Shown: piece after piece, positions 53,715-64,000 of the stretch
Position numbering within the stretch: the stretch's first letter is position 1
Layout: each line of letters begins with the position of its first letter
DNA from: Eleginops maclovinus
Lineage: Eukaryota > Chordata > Actinopteri > Perciformes > Eleginopidae
DNA length: 64,000 bases
NCBI RefSeq assembly: GCF_036324505.1
Contig: NC_086352.1
Span: forward strand, 5,474,501 to 5,538,500
Direction: 5' to 3'
Translations under genes and position numbers: made by a program
Notes under the pieces: model-generated
What the model saw: the letters and a program-made list of their open reading frames with translations, nothing else
Databases searched by the model: none
What the model was told of the DNA's origin: nothing

Positions 53715-53946
53715 TTATCACCTCACAATATTATCAACCCAGTCGTGTTTAAGTGTATTCGTAGAGCAACACTAGACCTGCGTCTCTCTCAGACATTGGC
53801 AGACGGGAGCTTGCATGGTCTGGAGTTGCTCTGCGGTGTGTGCAGCCGCGCAGCGATAATCCGCAGTGACAGGGAAGTGCATGCATTAAAACGCACTGCA
53901 GCACATTACAGGGCAGCGGTGATTCAAAAACAAACAACCTTCTGCA

Positions 53947-54015
53947 GTTCTGTTGATAGTGTTCTGTTGATAGTGTTCTGATGATGTGTTCTGATGATTG
54001 TGTTCTGATGATTGG
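53947..54015. repeat. Short tandem repeat of 'gttctgatgattgt' type
   Basis: About five units of 13-17 bp. Confidence 0.85.
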
Positions 54016-54083
54016 GACATGCAGAGGACAGTGGATTGCACTCTGAGGAGGAAAGGCTGAAGTTAAAGGGAACTGGACACCGG

Positions 54084-54925
54084 AGTTTGACCATTGCTCA
54101 GCTGCATGATGAAACCAGCAGTGACCATACTGTACGTTTCGGGTCATTTTGTGGGTCATTGTGGCAGATCTGCTCATGGCTAAAGCTAAAGTGTGATGCT
54201 TCAGGAGCAGTGTGACGATACATAGAGTCAGTCTTGGGTCATTTGAAAGCATTCTGTTGTCCGTTTTCAACTTTTCAATGTTTGGAGTCACTCTTCTCTT
54301 TTTGTGTCTCATTCGGATCCGTTTGCCTCCTCCTGTAGTCATTGTGCATCTATTGTCTGCATGTTGTCTCTCTTATGCAGCTGATTTACTTAAGGTTTGA
54401 CCATTTATCAGCTGCATGACGATACAAGCAGTGACCATACTGTGTATGGGATGTGGTTTTGGTTTTTGTTGTGGTCATTTTGTGTGTCACTGTGGTCATT
54501 TTGTGTGTCACTGTGGTCATTTTGTGTGTCACTGTGGTCATTTTGTGTGTCACTGTGGTCACTGTGGTCATTTTGTGTCTCACTGTGGTCACTGTGGTCA
54601 TTTTGTGTGTCACTGTGGTCACTGTGGTCATTTTGTGTCTCACTGTGGTCATTTTGTGTCTCACTGTGGTCATTTTACAACACTTTTAAGTCGTTTTGTG
54701 TTCATCTTTTGGTCCGTTTTCAACTTCTCGATGTCCTTTTGTGTCGTTTGGAGTCATTTTACATCTCTTCTCTTTTTGTGTCTCATTCGGATCCGTTGGC
54801 CTCCTCCTGTAGTCATTGTGCATCTATTTGTCTGCACGTTGTCTCTCTTATGCAGCTGATTTACTTGATGTTTCACCATTTATTAGCTGCATGATAATAC
54901 ATGCAGTGTAAACGTGACCAGTTCT
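54084..54925 (+). repeat. Tandem duplication, two full copies and a partial third
   Basis: Copies start at 54084, 54394 and 54870, each with 'ttgaccatt' or 'ttcaccatt' plus 'cagctgcatga'. The first two share the closing block 'ctcattcggatccgttNgcc' and 'tcttatgcagctgatttact'. The second copy is longer because of the 21-bp array inside it. Confidence 0.88.
54471..54676 (-). repeat. 21/30-bp tandem repeat, 'gtggtcattttgtgt' type
   Basis: Units of 21 bp, some extended by 'tgtggtcac' to 30 bp. It is the reverse complement of the 'gaccacaaag' family at 3.6, 6.7 and 11 kb. Confidence 0.9.
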
Positions 54926-55402
54926 GGGTCCTACGGGTCATGGTGTGGGCCACATAACCAGGAACCGGTTACTTGAACAGATGTCACAGTTTGCTGTGGC
55001 GGTAAACAGAGGGAACAGGATTTCTAACCTGGAGGAAACTTTTAAGTATACATCGGGTCGAACAGCAGCACATCCTTCCTCTCTCAGCTCGATAACAGCC
55101 GTGCACACACGCGCACACGCACGCACACACACACACACCGGTGGAGATGTGGCGGCTTACCAGAGTTGCTTTTAAAGCCTCATATCAACGGACACCTCGG
55201 TGTTTAACAGCCCATTCAGACCCTTTAAAAGCCTTCCAGAGAAACATCTGTCTCCATGGTGATCCGGAGCTGCCTCTTCCCTCCCGTGAGGCCCATTTCG
55301 CTCTTTATGTTCCGGACAAAAGACGCCACGACAGGCCTGAACTCGAGGCATTTACAGCACCTCCGGTTCAGCTCTGCAGGGGATAAAACAGGAGGAGAGT
55401 CC
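54926..55402. other. No gene seen; imperfect CA/CG tract at 55101-55138
   Basis: An 81-residue plus-strand frame at 55141-55386 in CpG-containing sequence is unrecognised. It might be an exon but lacks support. Confidence 0.35.
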
Positions 55403-55516
55403 AGGGTTAACGGGCACCCAGGAGGTGGTGAAACTAAAAGGGAGAGGGGCGGGTAGGCGGGGTTCAGAGAGGGAACAGAGAGCTGTAATGTGGGATAACG
55501 GCTCTCTGCAGGACTT
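55403..55516 (+). repeat. Direct duplicate, copy 1
   Basis: Shares 'gggttaacgggcacccagga' and 'gctctctgcaggactt' with 57427-57510. This copy has about 30 extra bases. Confidence 0.85.
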
Positions 55517-56504
55517 CAAAGACAACTATTTTTGGTACTTCTCCTAACACAAACCTACATGTTATACTTTCAACCCATGCCTTCCCAAACACACCGGTTT
55601 CAGACGGATGGATGGACGGAGAGGAAAGGTGTTAAATACCTGTGGATATGTAAATACTTTCCAGGTTTCATTGTGTGAAACCTTTTGTAGTAATAAAGAA
55701 GACTCCAAGTATTGCTGGCAAATTAGATTAGCAATCATTTAAACAAATCACAAGGAGCCATTAACTCAAAGATTTCTGCAATTACTGTCCAAGAGACCCC
55801 ACCATTCTAGTTATGAGGGCACACACTTCAAATATCAAAGTATGGTTACACAGGAGCAAACTGTATCATCTAATAATTCTGTAGAAAAACAGAAAGAAAA
55901 ACCTTCCGATCAATAATACAAATATGATAACACACCTCACATCCTACAGGGTTATGAAAACCACTAGACCTCCCCTCACTCTGTGGTCGTATGGAAGCCC
56001 AGGGAAAGCATGTCGATCATGGCTTCCCCGTTAAAAATAACCAGAGATAAAGTCAACAGAAAACCTTACTGTAAGAAGGGAGGACATATGGGTATCTGAT
56101 GCTGTTGTCTTCCTTTGTGGAATGTTTCGGATTGGACTTTGTTGGGTTCTGTTGGGTTCTGTTGGGTTCTGTTGGGTTCTAATTTCTATATTAAGATGGT
56201 CTAAAATGAATCTAGAAGACTTCTGCTCTAAATTTAACCGGATTTATTAATACAGTGATATGATAAGTTTGCAATGGACGCCATGCCGAGGTCTTCTCCT
56301 ATGGAACTGGTCCACAGGCCGCTATCGAGTGGTTAGCTGTCTACAGCGTCGTAGGAAGAAGGGTCGATCTCACCCTTCTCAAACAGTTTTCTACTCTAAG
56401 GTTCCTCCGGTCCCGTTGTCACTCATTGGTTAGCAGCAGGGGACGGATCCTGTTGGCCCCCTGCTGTCACATGGGCACATCTCCGTCTCTTCTATTGTAG
56501 GACC
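55517..56504. other. No gene seen; four 'gttgggttct' units at 56141-56180
   Basis: The 10-bp unit is perfect in all four copies. The rest has no supported feature. Confidence 0.5.
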
Positions 56505-56930
56505 GGCTGGACCCAGGTGAATAGCACAACACTAAAGCCTATCCTATCACTTCATAAACAAGCTCTCAACGTTTTGGACAGAAAATCTAAGCTATACCAC
56601 CATTGCAAAATCCTGGACAAACATAACCTGCTCAGCTGGGAACCTCTTTTGAAACACACTGATGCATGTCTCAGTTTTAAGACTATAAATGGCAAGGCCC
56701 CCCCCACTCAGCACTGTTATACAGCAGAACCACAAGGTCGGCCCTAAGAGGGGACTGTTGGTCCCTCTTGGGTCTCAGTTCCTTTGGTAAACTGTGCTTC
56801 TCTGTGAGGGCTTCCCAACTTTGGAACACCATACCAATACCGATAAGGAATAGCTCCTCCTTTCACACATTTAACCACTCTTATGAGAACGGGCTTTTAA
56901 GCAGTCAAAAATGTGAACACTTTGACTGCA
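56505..56930 (+). pseudogene. LINE ORF2 C-terminal remnant, frameshifted
   Basis: The plus strand reads 'TTLKPILSLHKQALNVLD', 'KSKLYHHCKILDKHNLLSW' and 'KHTDACLSFKTINGKAPP', a C-terminal region seen in fish non-LTR retrotransposons. The frame then stops near 56747. The final motif 'LCFSVRASQLWNTIPIPIR' continues in another frame at about 56786-56845. It is 5'-truncated and non-functional. Confidence 0.8.
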
Positions 56931-57426
56931 TAGTATGATAGTATTTAATCTGTGTGTTTGTCTGTTCCTATGTATGCTTATGGTGTTGTATGATCTGTGT
57001 GTAGTTTGCTTTTGAATTATTTATGCTGGCTAACACTGGCACATGTTGATCAATGTGCACTGTCCTTTAAGTGAATGAACTGGCTGATGCAAACGGAGGA
57101 GGATCCATGACGTGTTTGGCTACGTCTTCTTCTTCTTCTGTAATAATTTCCTCATTTTACCAAATTAATCTGACATTTGTTGGGATTGTTACATCATCAA
57201 ACACACCATAATGAGAGTGGTAGTGTGTACATCCACGTATCATTGTTATTATACTCACACACCCGATCTTCCTTATGCTATATGCTACTTGAAGCTAAAA
57301 ACAATAAGATCCGGTACTACCGGAAGTTCGAGCTTTGGTCCGTCCGGAAACAGTGACTCATGCCATTTACAGTTCCACTTCCATATATTGATCGTTCCCC
57401 TTGCAACAACATCATGTCTTTAGTCT
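56931..57426. other. No gene seen
   Basis: No supported feature. Confidence 0.4.
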
Positions 57427-57510
57427 GGGGTTAACGGGCACCCAGGAAGTGGTGCAACTGAAAGGGTGAGGGTGGTGAGGTGGGGTTCAGAGAGGCTCTC
57501 TGCAGGACTT
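57427..57510 (+). repeat. Direct duplicate, copy 2
   Basis: The shorter partner of 55403-55516, about 2.0 kb downstream, with the LINE remnant between them. Confidence 0.85.
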
Positions 57511-58099
57511 AGTGAAGCGAAGGCTGGACAGACGTACGGGGGAAGGAGGAGGGCGAGGCTGAACGGTGCAACCCTCTGCATGAGCGCTCCGCTTCGCAAC
57601 ACATTTGGAAACTCTTTCAGGGGGAGAGTTCAGGAGTGTGTTTGGGTGCAGGCTTGAAAGAAAAGTAGTTGAAATTCAATGTGTTTCCTGCCCCCAAAGT
57701 ACTGGTTGCTTTAATAATGTAGAGCCAAGTGGGATTCTGGGAAGATGAAGAAGCAGATTTGCTGGAAAGAGGTCTTGTGTACAAACAGAACCACACATGA
57801 ATGACCAAATGGATTATTTTGATTGGTATTGGTAAAATATGAAGTATATATTATTGTATTAAGTTCAAACATGTCCTTCCAATAAAACCAAACATCTGGA
57901 AAACTCCTCTGGTTACCAAGGTGTTTAAACTGGTTCCTATTCAAGAACCGTTCTGGTGCTTAACTGGTTCTACTCCGTAGCACCACTTGCGTATATATCA
58001 CAGACCTATTTCATCTTGCAATTTAGTTTAATTAGGTAAATCACAGGTAGGCATACCCTATTCCCGGGTCTCTTTAATCTAAATAGGACGACATTTAGA
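57511..58099. other. No gene seen
   Basis: No supported feature. Confidence 0.4.
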
Positions 58100-58400
58100 G
58101 TGAATCAACATCATGCTGTACTGGAGAAGACTTGAAACTAAAGATTGTGACTATAACCCCGTCAGCACAATGTTTACTAAGCTTATAAATCAAGAGAGAA
58201 AGTAGGAACATTTTCTCATAGACTTCTATTCAATCCCCAAAGTTCAAAAAGGGTCAATGATTTACTGAATGAACATCAGGCTGTATTCAAGAAGAGTTGA
58301 AACTAGAGATTTAGAACATAAACTCACCAGGAAAACATTTACTGATGAGTTTAAGCAAGAGGTGGGATTATTTTCTCATAGACTTCTATTCAATCTGAAT
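58100..58400 (+). repeat. Dispersed repeat, 'ttctcatagacttctatt' family, two internal units
   Basis: The phrase occurs at about 58213 and 58373. Each unit also holds 'catcatgctgta'/'catcaggctgta', 'gttgaaact'/'cttgaaact' and 'gtttactNa'. The period is about 160 bp. Confidence 0.75.
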
Positions 58401-59188
58401 TAGTGTTGCACAGTGGAGTTTAATGCACACTACACATTAAGTTTAAGTTGAATTAAAACGAAACGCTTTAGGAGACTTTTCTGAGTTTCTGCATCGTGCA
58501 TTCCTTTTGTTTGTGCACCAGAGATGGTATTTGATTTATGTGTAACACAAACTGAATTCCTTTTCTTGGTTAACCTCCAAAAGTTATTTTTCATCACTCA
58601 TTTCTTTTTGAATGACTGGCAGACGAGATGTAATTTAGGAGGCATTTCTCCTTCCTTTAAATGATTATGCTCCGCTGAATGTGTTTTAACTTTTTGTGAT
58701 GTTGGTGTTATTCATCACTACAAATGATTTCTGTGTAATAAAAGTTTGCAGCCTTGCACATGAATAATCATCAACCACGGCGGTACATATTTCTGGTTTT
58801 AATATATATTTAAATGAGCCCATCAAGGGTTTTCGTTTTTTTCAGATAAACACATCCATCACTTTGCAGGCTCGGGAGACGGAATAGAAAAGACAAGAAG
58901 TCCTGCTGAAGTGTGGGTGTGTTGCAGGTCCGTGGATGAGGGTGGAGCTTAGGAGGCCAAACTACGTAACTGGGGACACCTGACCAGTGCCCCAGGAGCT
59001 TCTTGAGCCCAGCTATTCCAGAGTGACCTTTTTGTTCTATATTAATAAATGTAGAGTTGTTCTCGCCGACACCCTCCCTCTTTTTGTTGTGGCCTGCGAG
59101 CCGGTCATAACAACAGGCAAAAAGGTTTCGTAACCTTTAAGTTCCCCCTCCTCCCCCCTTGTTCTCTCTCTCCTCACTGCTAAGGTGC
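58401..59188. other. No gene seen
   Basis: No supported feature. Confidence 0.4.
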
Positions 59189-59621
59189 ACCTGAGGCCTG
59201 TACCACGAAGCCAGTTCCATAGACCCTGGATCTGTTTGAGTGGTGTGGTTAAACTTTAAACATGAATTGATCCAAGTTAAAACCAACATAGTTGCAGCTG
59301 GAGGTGCAGGAAGAACAGCTGGTAAAAAACGGTAGTACCAGTTTTCTGTCTAACATGATGGTTTACTCTTCATTCGTGACGTATGACGCTCCGCTGTCAG
59401 TACGCTTCTCTGGGTTTGTGATTGGTCAGATGTTGCTAAGCCCGCCCCTTTCACGTGAACGCACTCTCAGCCGGACAGAGAAACCCTGGGTTGAGTTACC
59501 GAGTAGATAACCGGCGTCGTAGGAATGAATAGTGAGAGCGCGTTTGTTAGGTTTAGTTAAGCCAGATAACTCAAACAGATCCTGGGTCTGTTGAACTGGC
59601 TTCGTGGTTCAGGCCTCAGGT
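59189..59621. mobile_element. MITE with 53-bp terminal inverted repeats
   Basis: Left 59189-59241 ('acctgaggcctgtaccacga') and right 59569-59621 are gapless reverse complements with 4 mismatches in 53 positions. The 433-bp element has no transposase. The GAGGCCTG-type terminus is common in teleosts. The target duplication is unclear because the extreme ends are themselves palindromic. Confidence 0.9.
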
Positions 59622-59970
59622 AGCCCAGTTTTCTCTGACTTATTTATGAGTTTAGTTTATTCATCCGCCTTTTAGTTTAGGGGGGAGTTCTGGGTCGTAC
59701 GGCCCATGGTGTCCTCCAGACTGTTATCATCTTGGTTGGTTTGACTTTAGTAGAACATCCAATCAAAGCATGTTGTTGGTGTAAACTCCGTCGGGTTTGA
59801 TGTTTCAACGTGAGCCACAAATGTTTTACTGCTGCGCTGTAACAACCACCAAAATCTAATCAGTTCTTCGAGACACATTTTGTCAAATTTGAAGGAAGTT
59901 TAGGCCTGGTTCTTTTACATTCACATATAAGGTTAAAAGACAGAGTGCTTGACGTCAGAGGAATCAACCG
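59622..59970. other. No gene seen
   Basis: No supported feature. Confidence 0.4.
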
Positions 59971-60720
59971 AAGAAGACAGACAGGAAGTAAACACTAAAG
60001 GGAACAGCAGAAGGAGACAGTCAGGAAGTAAACACTAAAGGGAACAGCAGAAGGAGACAGGAAGTAAACACTAAAGGGAACAGCAGAAGGAGACAGTCAG
60101 GAAGTAAACACTAAAGGGAACAGCAGAAGGAGACAGTCAGGAATTAAACACTAAAGGGAACAGCAGAAGAAGACAGTCAGGAAGTAAACACTAAAGGGAA
60201 CAGCAGAAGGAGACAGTCAGGAAGTAAACACTACAGGGAACAGCAGAAGGAGACAGTCAGGAAGTAAACACTAAAGGGAACAGCAGAAGAAGACAGTCAG
60301 GAAGTAAACACTAAAGGGAACAGCAGAAGGAGACAGTCAGGAAGTAAACACTAAAGGGAACAGCAGAAGGAGACAGTCAGGAAGTAAACACTAAAGGGAA
60401 CAGCAGAAGAAGACAGTCAGGAAGTAAACACTAAAGGGAACAGCAGAAGGAGACAGTCAGGAAGTAAACACTAAAGGGAACAGCAGAAGGAGACAGGAAG
60501 TAAACACTAAAGGGAACAACAGAAGGAGACAGGAAGTAAACACTAATGGGAACAGCAGAAGGAGACAGGAAGTAAACACTAAAGGGAACAGCAGAAGGAG
60601 ACAGGAAGTAAACACTAAAGGGAACAGCAGAAGGAGACAGGAAGTAAACACTAAAGGGAACAGCAGAAGGAGACAGGAAGTAAACACTAAAGGGAACAGC
60701 AGAAGGAGACAGTCAGGAAG
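59971..60720 (+). repeat. 40/36-bp minisatellite, 19 units
   Basis: The unit is 'gaagtaaacactaaaggg' + 'aacagcagaaggagacag' with or without 'tcag'. Unit starts run from 59985 to 60677: mostly 40-bp units until 60461, then six 36-bp units, then one 40-bp unit. The 36-bp form gives open frames on the minus strand that are not genes. Confidence 0.97.
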
Positions 60721-60816
60721 TGATCATCAGGTCACCAGGCTCAACCAATAAACAGTTCAGTGAGGAGAAGCGGCAGACAGCTCTCGTTTAACACCGCCAC
60801 GTTATCTTTATTTGGA

Positions 60817-60883
60817 TCAGCTGCAGTCGGTACAGTTAGTCCTGCTGGCAAGCATCAGGACTGACTGTACCGACTGCAGCTGA
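60817..60883. repeat. 28-bp-arm hairpin
   Basis: Left arm 60817-60844 and right arm 60856-60883 pair over 28 positions with one G:T-type mismatch and an 11-nt loop 'ctggcaagcat'. The arms end 'gtacagttagtcctg' / 'caggactgactgtac'. It lies between the minisatellite and a CA tract. It is shorter than a usual microRNA precursor stem. Confidence 0.93.
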
Positions 60884-60890
60884 CCTTGTA

Positions 60891-60891
<1 letters not shown>

Positions 60892-60978
<87 letters not shown>
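60892..60978. repeat. (CA)n microsatellite
   Basis: About 87 bp of pure CA. Confidence 0.97.
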
Positions 60979-60984
<6 letters not shown>

Positions 60985-62836
60985 CCGACTTAATGTGAAC
61001 TGTCAGATAAGTGAAGCGTCACCTCACCCGTGACAGGGGAAACACTCACACACACTTTGAACTAAACAGTGCAGTGTGTGAGGGTCTCTTCATCAGGACC
61101 TCTTATCCTCAGAGGAAGGCTCCTTTTAACGAAGCAGTGGAAGCAGCGAGGGCGGGAAGACGCCGTCATCCTCAGTAAAGCTGCTCAACAACTTAGCTTT
61201 AGTAAACTGACACGTTAGTTTTCCAGTATTACACATTTCTATTGCAGAATGCTTTTGTTTAATCTAGTTTAAGGTTTATCATTTTACATTTTCACAGTTT
61301 GTATTCACTGAAAATTATCTGGAGGATTTTATTTTTACTTCTTCTTTCTTGCATTTTATTATCTTGAATGCTTTTTTTTGTCACTCCTTTTGAAATTATT
61401 TGAGGTACCTGAATTTGAAACCTTTATGTGAAAACAAAAATCCAAAACATTTGTTCCTAAGAAATGAATCTGCAAAGCATATATTCTAAAATACTTTGTG
61501 TTGATAAAAGGAACCTGAATTCTCTGCTAGCTTCAGATGAACTGTAGCATCCACTGGGAGTTTCAGAGTCTTTCATTATACTGTTTTTACTCCCACAATC
61601 TGCAGAAACAATAGAAGGAATATCTCAGCATCTTTCTCCTCCTTCAGTCGGCTGATTGCTGAATTACATCCGCTCAGAAACAACATTTTCGATGGACGGT
61701 TGCTATGGAGCCGCAGCGACCTGCTTCATCACAGCTGTCATTTCAAGAGCTTTCAATTCTGAGCACACAGCATTTGACTCTTGAGTATATACACCTGAGA
61801 ATGGAAATAGTGCTTGGAGAAGTCCTTGATAATGTCCTCCTGTGTTTCTTGTTTGTCTCTGTTTGCCCCCCGCTCTGTATTTCTCCTCTCAGTGTTTTCT
61901 TTCCCTGACGCCACGGCGCTGATTACAGTGGACGTCTGAGCACCTGTAAAGCAGGTCCCAGCCTGAAAGCAAACCTGAGCCAAATCCAATTTTTGAACGA
62001 GCTATTACGTTAATGGATCCCGGTGTGCGAGGGCGGCGGAGAAATCAAGGTTATCGAGTCTGAGAAGTGAAGTACCACAATCAGAAGTTATGGAAGTAAT
62101 CAGGAGCCGAAATGACCTTATTAAGTTTTCATTGAATGTATTTCCAGGAGTTATGTTCCTTAATTATCTCAACGAACACAAAAGCTTTTGACTTACTCTT
62201 GGGAAGTTGTGCTGTTATAATATTTAGATTGTGTTCCTTAACAAGCTCACGTTTGATGAATGTTTATGGCCGTCGGTTCGATCCATCAGTGGGAGACAAT
62301 CTGTCACTACACCTTTTTGAGTTACAGACAGAGCTTCAAGGGTCTCTCTCAATTTATAAATGGTGACATTTCACAGGTGAACAATATCTTTGTGTATCCA
62401 AACTGCCTCGGAAAAACCGTAGCTGCATCCTGGGATAAATGCTTTTTGGGGGGACTTAGGGTTAGGGTCATTTCTCCTGGAAATTACATCCGCACGCTCT
62501 CACTTTGAATAAAGTATGTAGTATCTTTCTTGCGGCTCAATCGGTTGAAACAGATTGGACCGTACCATGTATGTGCATAGGTGACAATATGTGTTTCTCT
62601 GTATTAAATGTAATTGTTTAGGCCTTCAGAAACCGTAGTATATGTTGACTGATTTGATTTATTGTGTTTAATCATTTTGAGTTACATTTGTAGTTATTTA
62701 GAATTACAATAATTAGGTTTATAAATAGTTGATTGGCTTATGGGGAGGGGCTTCACGCATATAAGTGCTTTGGGGAAGTCTGAAGGTGGTACCTACTAAC
62801 ATTTCTGAGAGCTGTTTATATTTTTCTTTCTAATGT
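60979..62836. other. 1.9-kb stretch, no gene seen
   Basis: AT-rich with short open frames and no recognised domain, RNA gene or repeat. Confidence 0.45.
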
Positions 62837-63295
62837 TGTCAGGATCTCAGTTGTTGCATTTATAGTTCACTGTTTTATTTTGAAATGTATCTTGTTTTGT
62901 CACTTCCTGTCTTTTCTAGTTTACTTCCTGTCTTTAGTTTCCCTCCTGTCTGATTGTCTGATGGTGCTCACCTGTTGCCCCTGTGTGTCTCCTCCCCCTT
63001 CCCAGCTGTGTCTTGTCTTGTGATTACCCTCCTCTGTATTTAGTCTTCCCTTTGTGTTCTTTGTCGTGTCGTCGCCGTCGTTTGCTGTTTCCCCGTGATG
63101 TCTTGGATCTCCATTTTCCAGCCCTTTCCTTTTCCACAAGTTTGCCTTTGTTTTCATTTGATACTTTTCCTGTGTTCCTAGTTTTGCATTTTGGTTATCA
63201 GCCTTTTTATAAATCAAAGCTCGCCCTTTGTTATATGTTGAACCCCTGCCTCCTCTATTGCTCTGCGCCTGGGTCCTTTCCCCCAATCCTGAACA
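62837..63295 (+). mobile_element. Possible non-autonomous element or solo terminal repeat
   Basis: A T/C-rich segment with phrases such as 'gtgctcacctgttgcccctg' and 'tgtatttagtcttccc' that I recall as repetitive in fish genomes. It starts 'tgtcaggat' and ends 'atcctgaaca', near-inverted termini. The long open frames on both strands lack any domain. Family and true ends are uncertain. Confidence 0.4.
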
Positions 63296-64000
63296 TTTCT
63301 GGGCTGGAAGTCCATGTCCATGTACTTTCGTTTTTACTGCAAATAAAAGCACTTAAGTTAATTGTTTTGTGACTTTAGCCATCTTATTCATTTTCACAAA
63401 AGAGATCCACTGCTTCCTGTTCAGACCTTTCACAATAAAAGCCCTAGAAACATTTATATTCGCCAGTTTTCAAATGTTCGTTTCCTTTATTCTTCCTACC
63501 ACTAATGCGTAAAAGCCTTTATGTGGCATGGGAAAACGCTGTCATCATCCAGACCATAAAGATCCCAAAGGTCTTGCAAGTCCTTGGAATTCTGTGATTT
63601 TAGGGAAAAGTGTTGTTGGGGTTTGCATTAATAGAAACAGGTCATTGGAAGCGCTTGATGAATCGAATTGAAGACCTTGCCGTGTGCATCAGTGCCTGCT
63701 GTAGTGTGTCTTTGTCTCATCAGCTGTGTTGGGTCCTTGATTTTGACCCAATAATACCTGGAAAGTCCTTGAGTTTGCTCTTTTGAGATTTGATAACCCT
63801 GTGAATTGATCAATGGTATTTCAGAAATGGGAACACGAACCCCCCCCGAGCCACAGTCACAGCTTCTTAGCGCTGTCATTAAATTACCAACCCCCACTCT
63901 TTCATTTACACCTGTTTTCACCTCTATAATGAGACAATTGAGCGGTGTTAATAAGCAACACCCGACCAACGCTAACTCAATAAAGTGAGAACAGAGGAGT
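63296..64000. other. No gene seen
   Basis: Unique sequence. 'ctttcacaataaaagcccta' at 63428 resembles the 21-kb and 37-kb phrases. Confidence 0.4.

Noticed and set aside
53749..54342. 197-codon minus-strand frame
   Set aside because: It crosses from unique sequence into a tandemly duplicated segment and has no recognisable domain or splice context.
60817..60883. microRNA gene call
   Set aside because: The stem is shorter than usual for a precursor and too perfect, and I recognise no mature sequence. Kept only as a hairpin.
62983..63372. 129-codon plus-strand and 143-codon minus-strand frames
   Set aside because: Opposed frames in a T/C-biased, probably repetitive segment with no domain.

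Overview
The window looks like intergenic or intronic DNA from a teleost fish, probably a percomorph. The reasons are about thirty (CA)n/(TG)n tracts, several over 110 bp and about 2.4 kb in total; tRNA-derived SINEs with the teleost-type AATAAAG tail; 3' ends of L2/CR1/Rex-like LINEs; a 1.6-kb Tc1-type transposon of the kind shared among fishes; and several short non-autonomous DNA transposons. I recognise no exon of a host protein-coding gene. The only full-length protein I can support is the Tc1 transposase at 23027-24052 on the minus strand.

Layout. 1-2.4 kb: one inverted unit of a 57-bp satellite, then a dense CA/TG cluster. 2.4-11.3 kb: low-copy sequence, two diverged direct copies of a ~0.6-kb segment (3229 and 6235), a SINE at 9.9 kb and a degenerate tandem repeat at 11 kb. 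11.3-16.5 kb: mostly featureless. 16.5-17.8 kb: two near-identical 158-bp direct repeats bracketing a CpG-rich, promoter-like segment. 18.8-22.1 kb: alternating CA and TG tracts and a 5'-truncated LINE. 22.2-26.2 kb: a GCTAAC-rich tandem region split by a nested pair, a Tc1 element (22818-24417) and an array of 47 16-bp units that ends in a palindromic module near 25.7 kb. 28.9-29.6 kb: a decayed LINE. 32.2-34.9 kb: 47 tandem copies of a 57-bp unit with higher-order structure. 35.6-37 kb: LINE and SINE remnants. 39-40 kb: decayed ~300-bp tandem copies. 41.6-43.1 kb: about 41 copies of a 37-bp unit. 44.15-45.16 kb: a hAT-type element with a perfect 8-bp target duplication and an internal 21-bp minisatellite. 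46-58 kb: LINE and SINE fragments, local duplications and a foldback element at 53.3 kb. 59.2-60.9 kb: a 433-bp inverted-repeat element, a 40/36-bp minisatellite and a 28-bp-arm hairpin.

The parts do not form a pathway. The window is best read as a record of transposition and tandem amplification. Five separate minisatellite families have expanded here. One sits inside a target-site-flanked transposon, and a second may sit inside a transposon-like structure. No clear undescribed functional system is visible. The strongest leads are the inverted sharing of the 57-bp satellite between the window start and 32 kb, the 16-bp array with inverted end units, and the recent 158-bp duplication around the CpG-rich segment.
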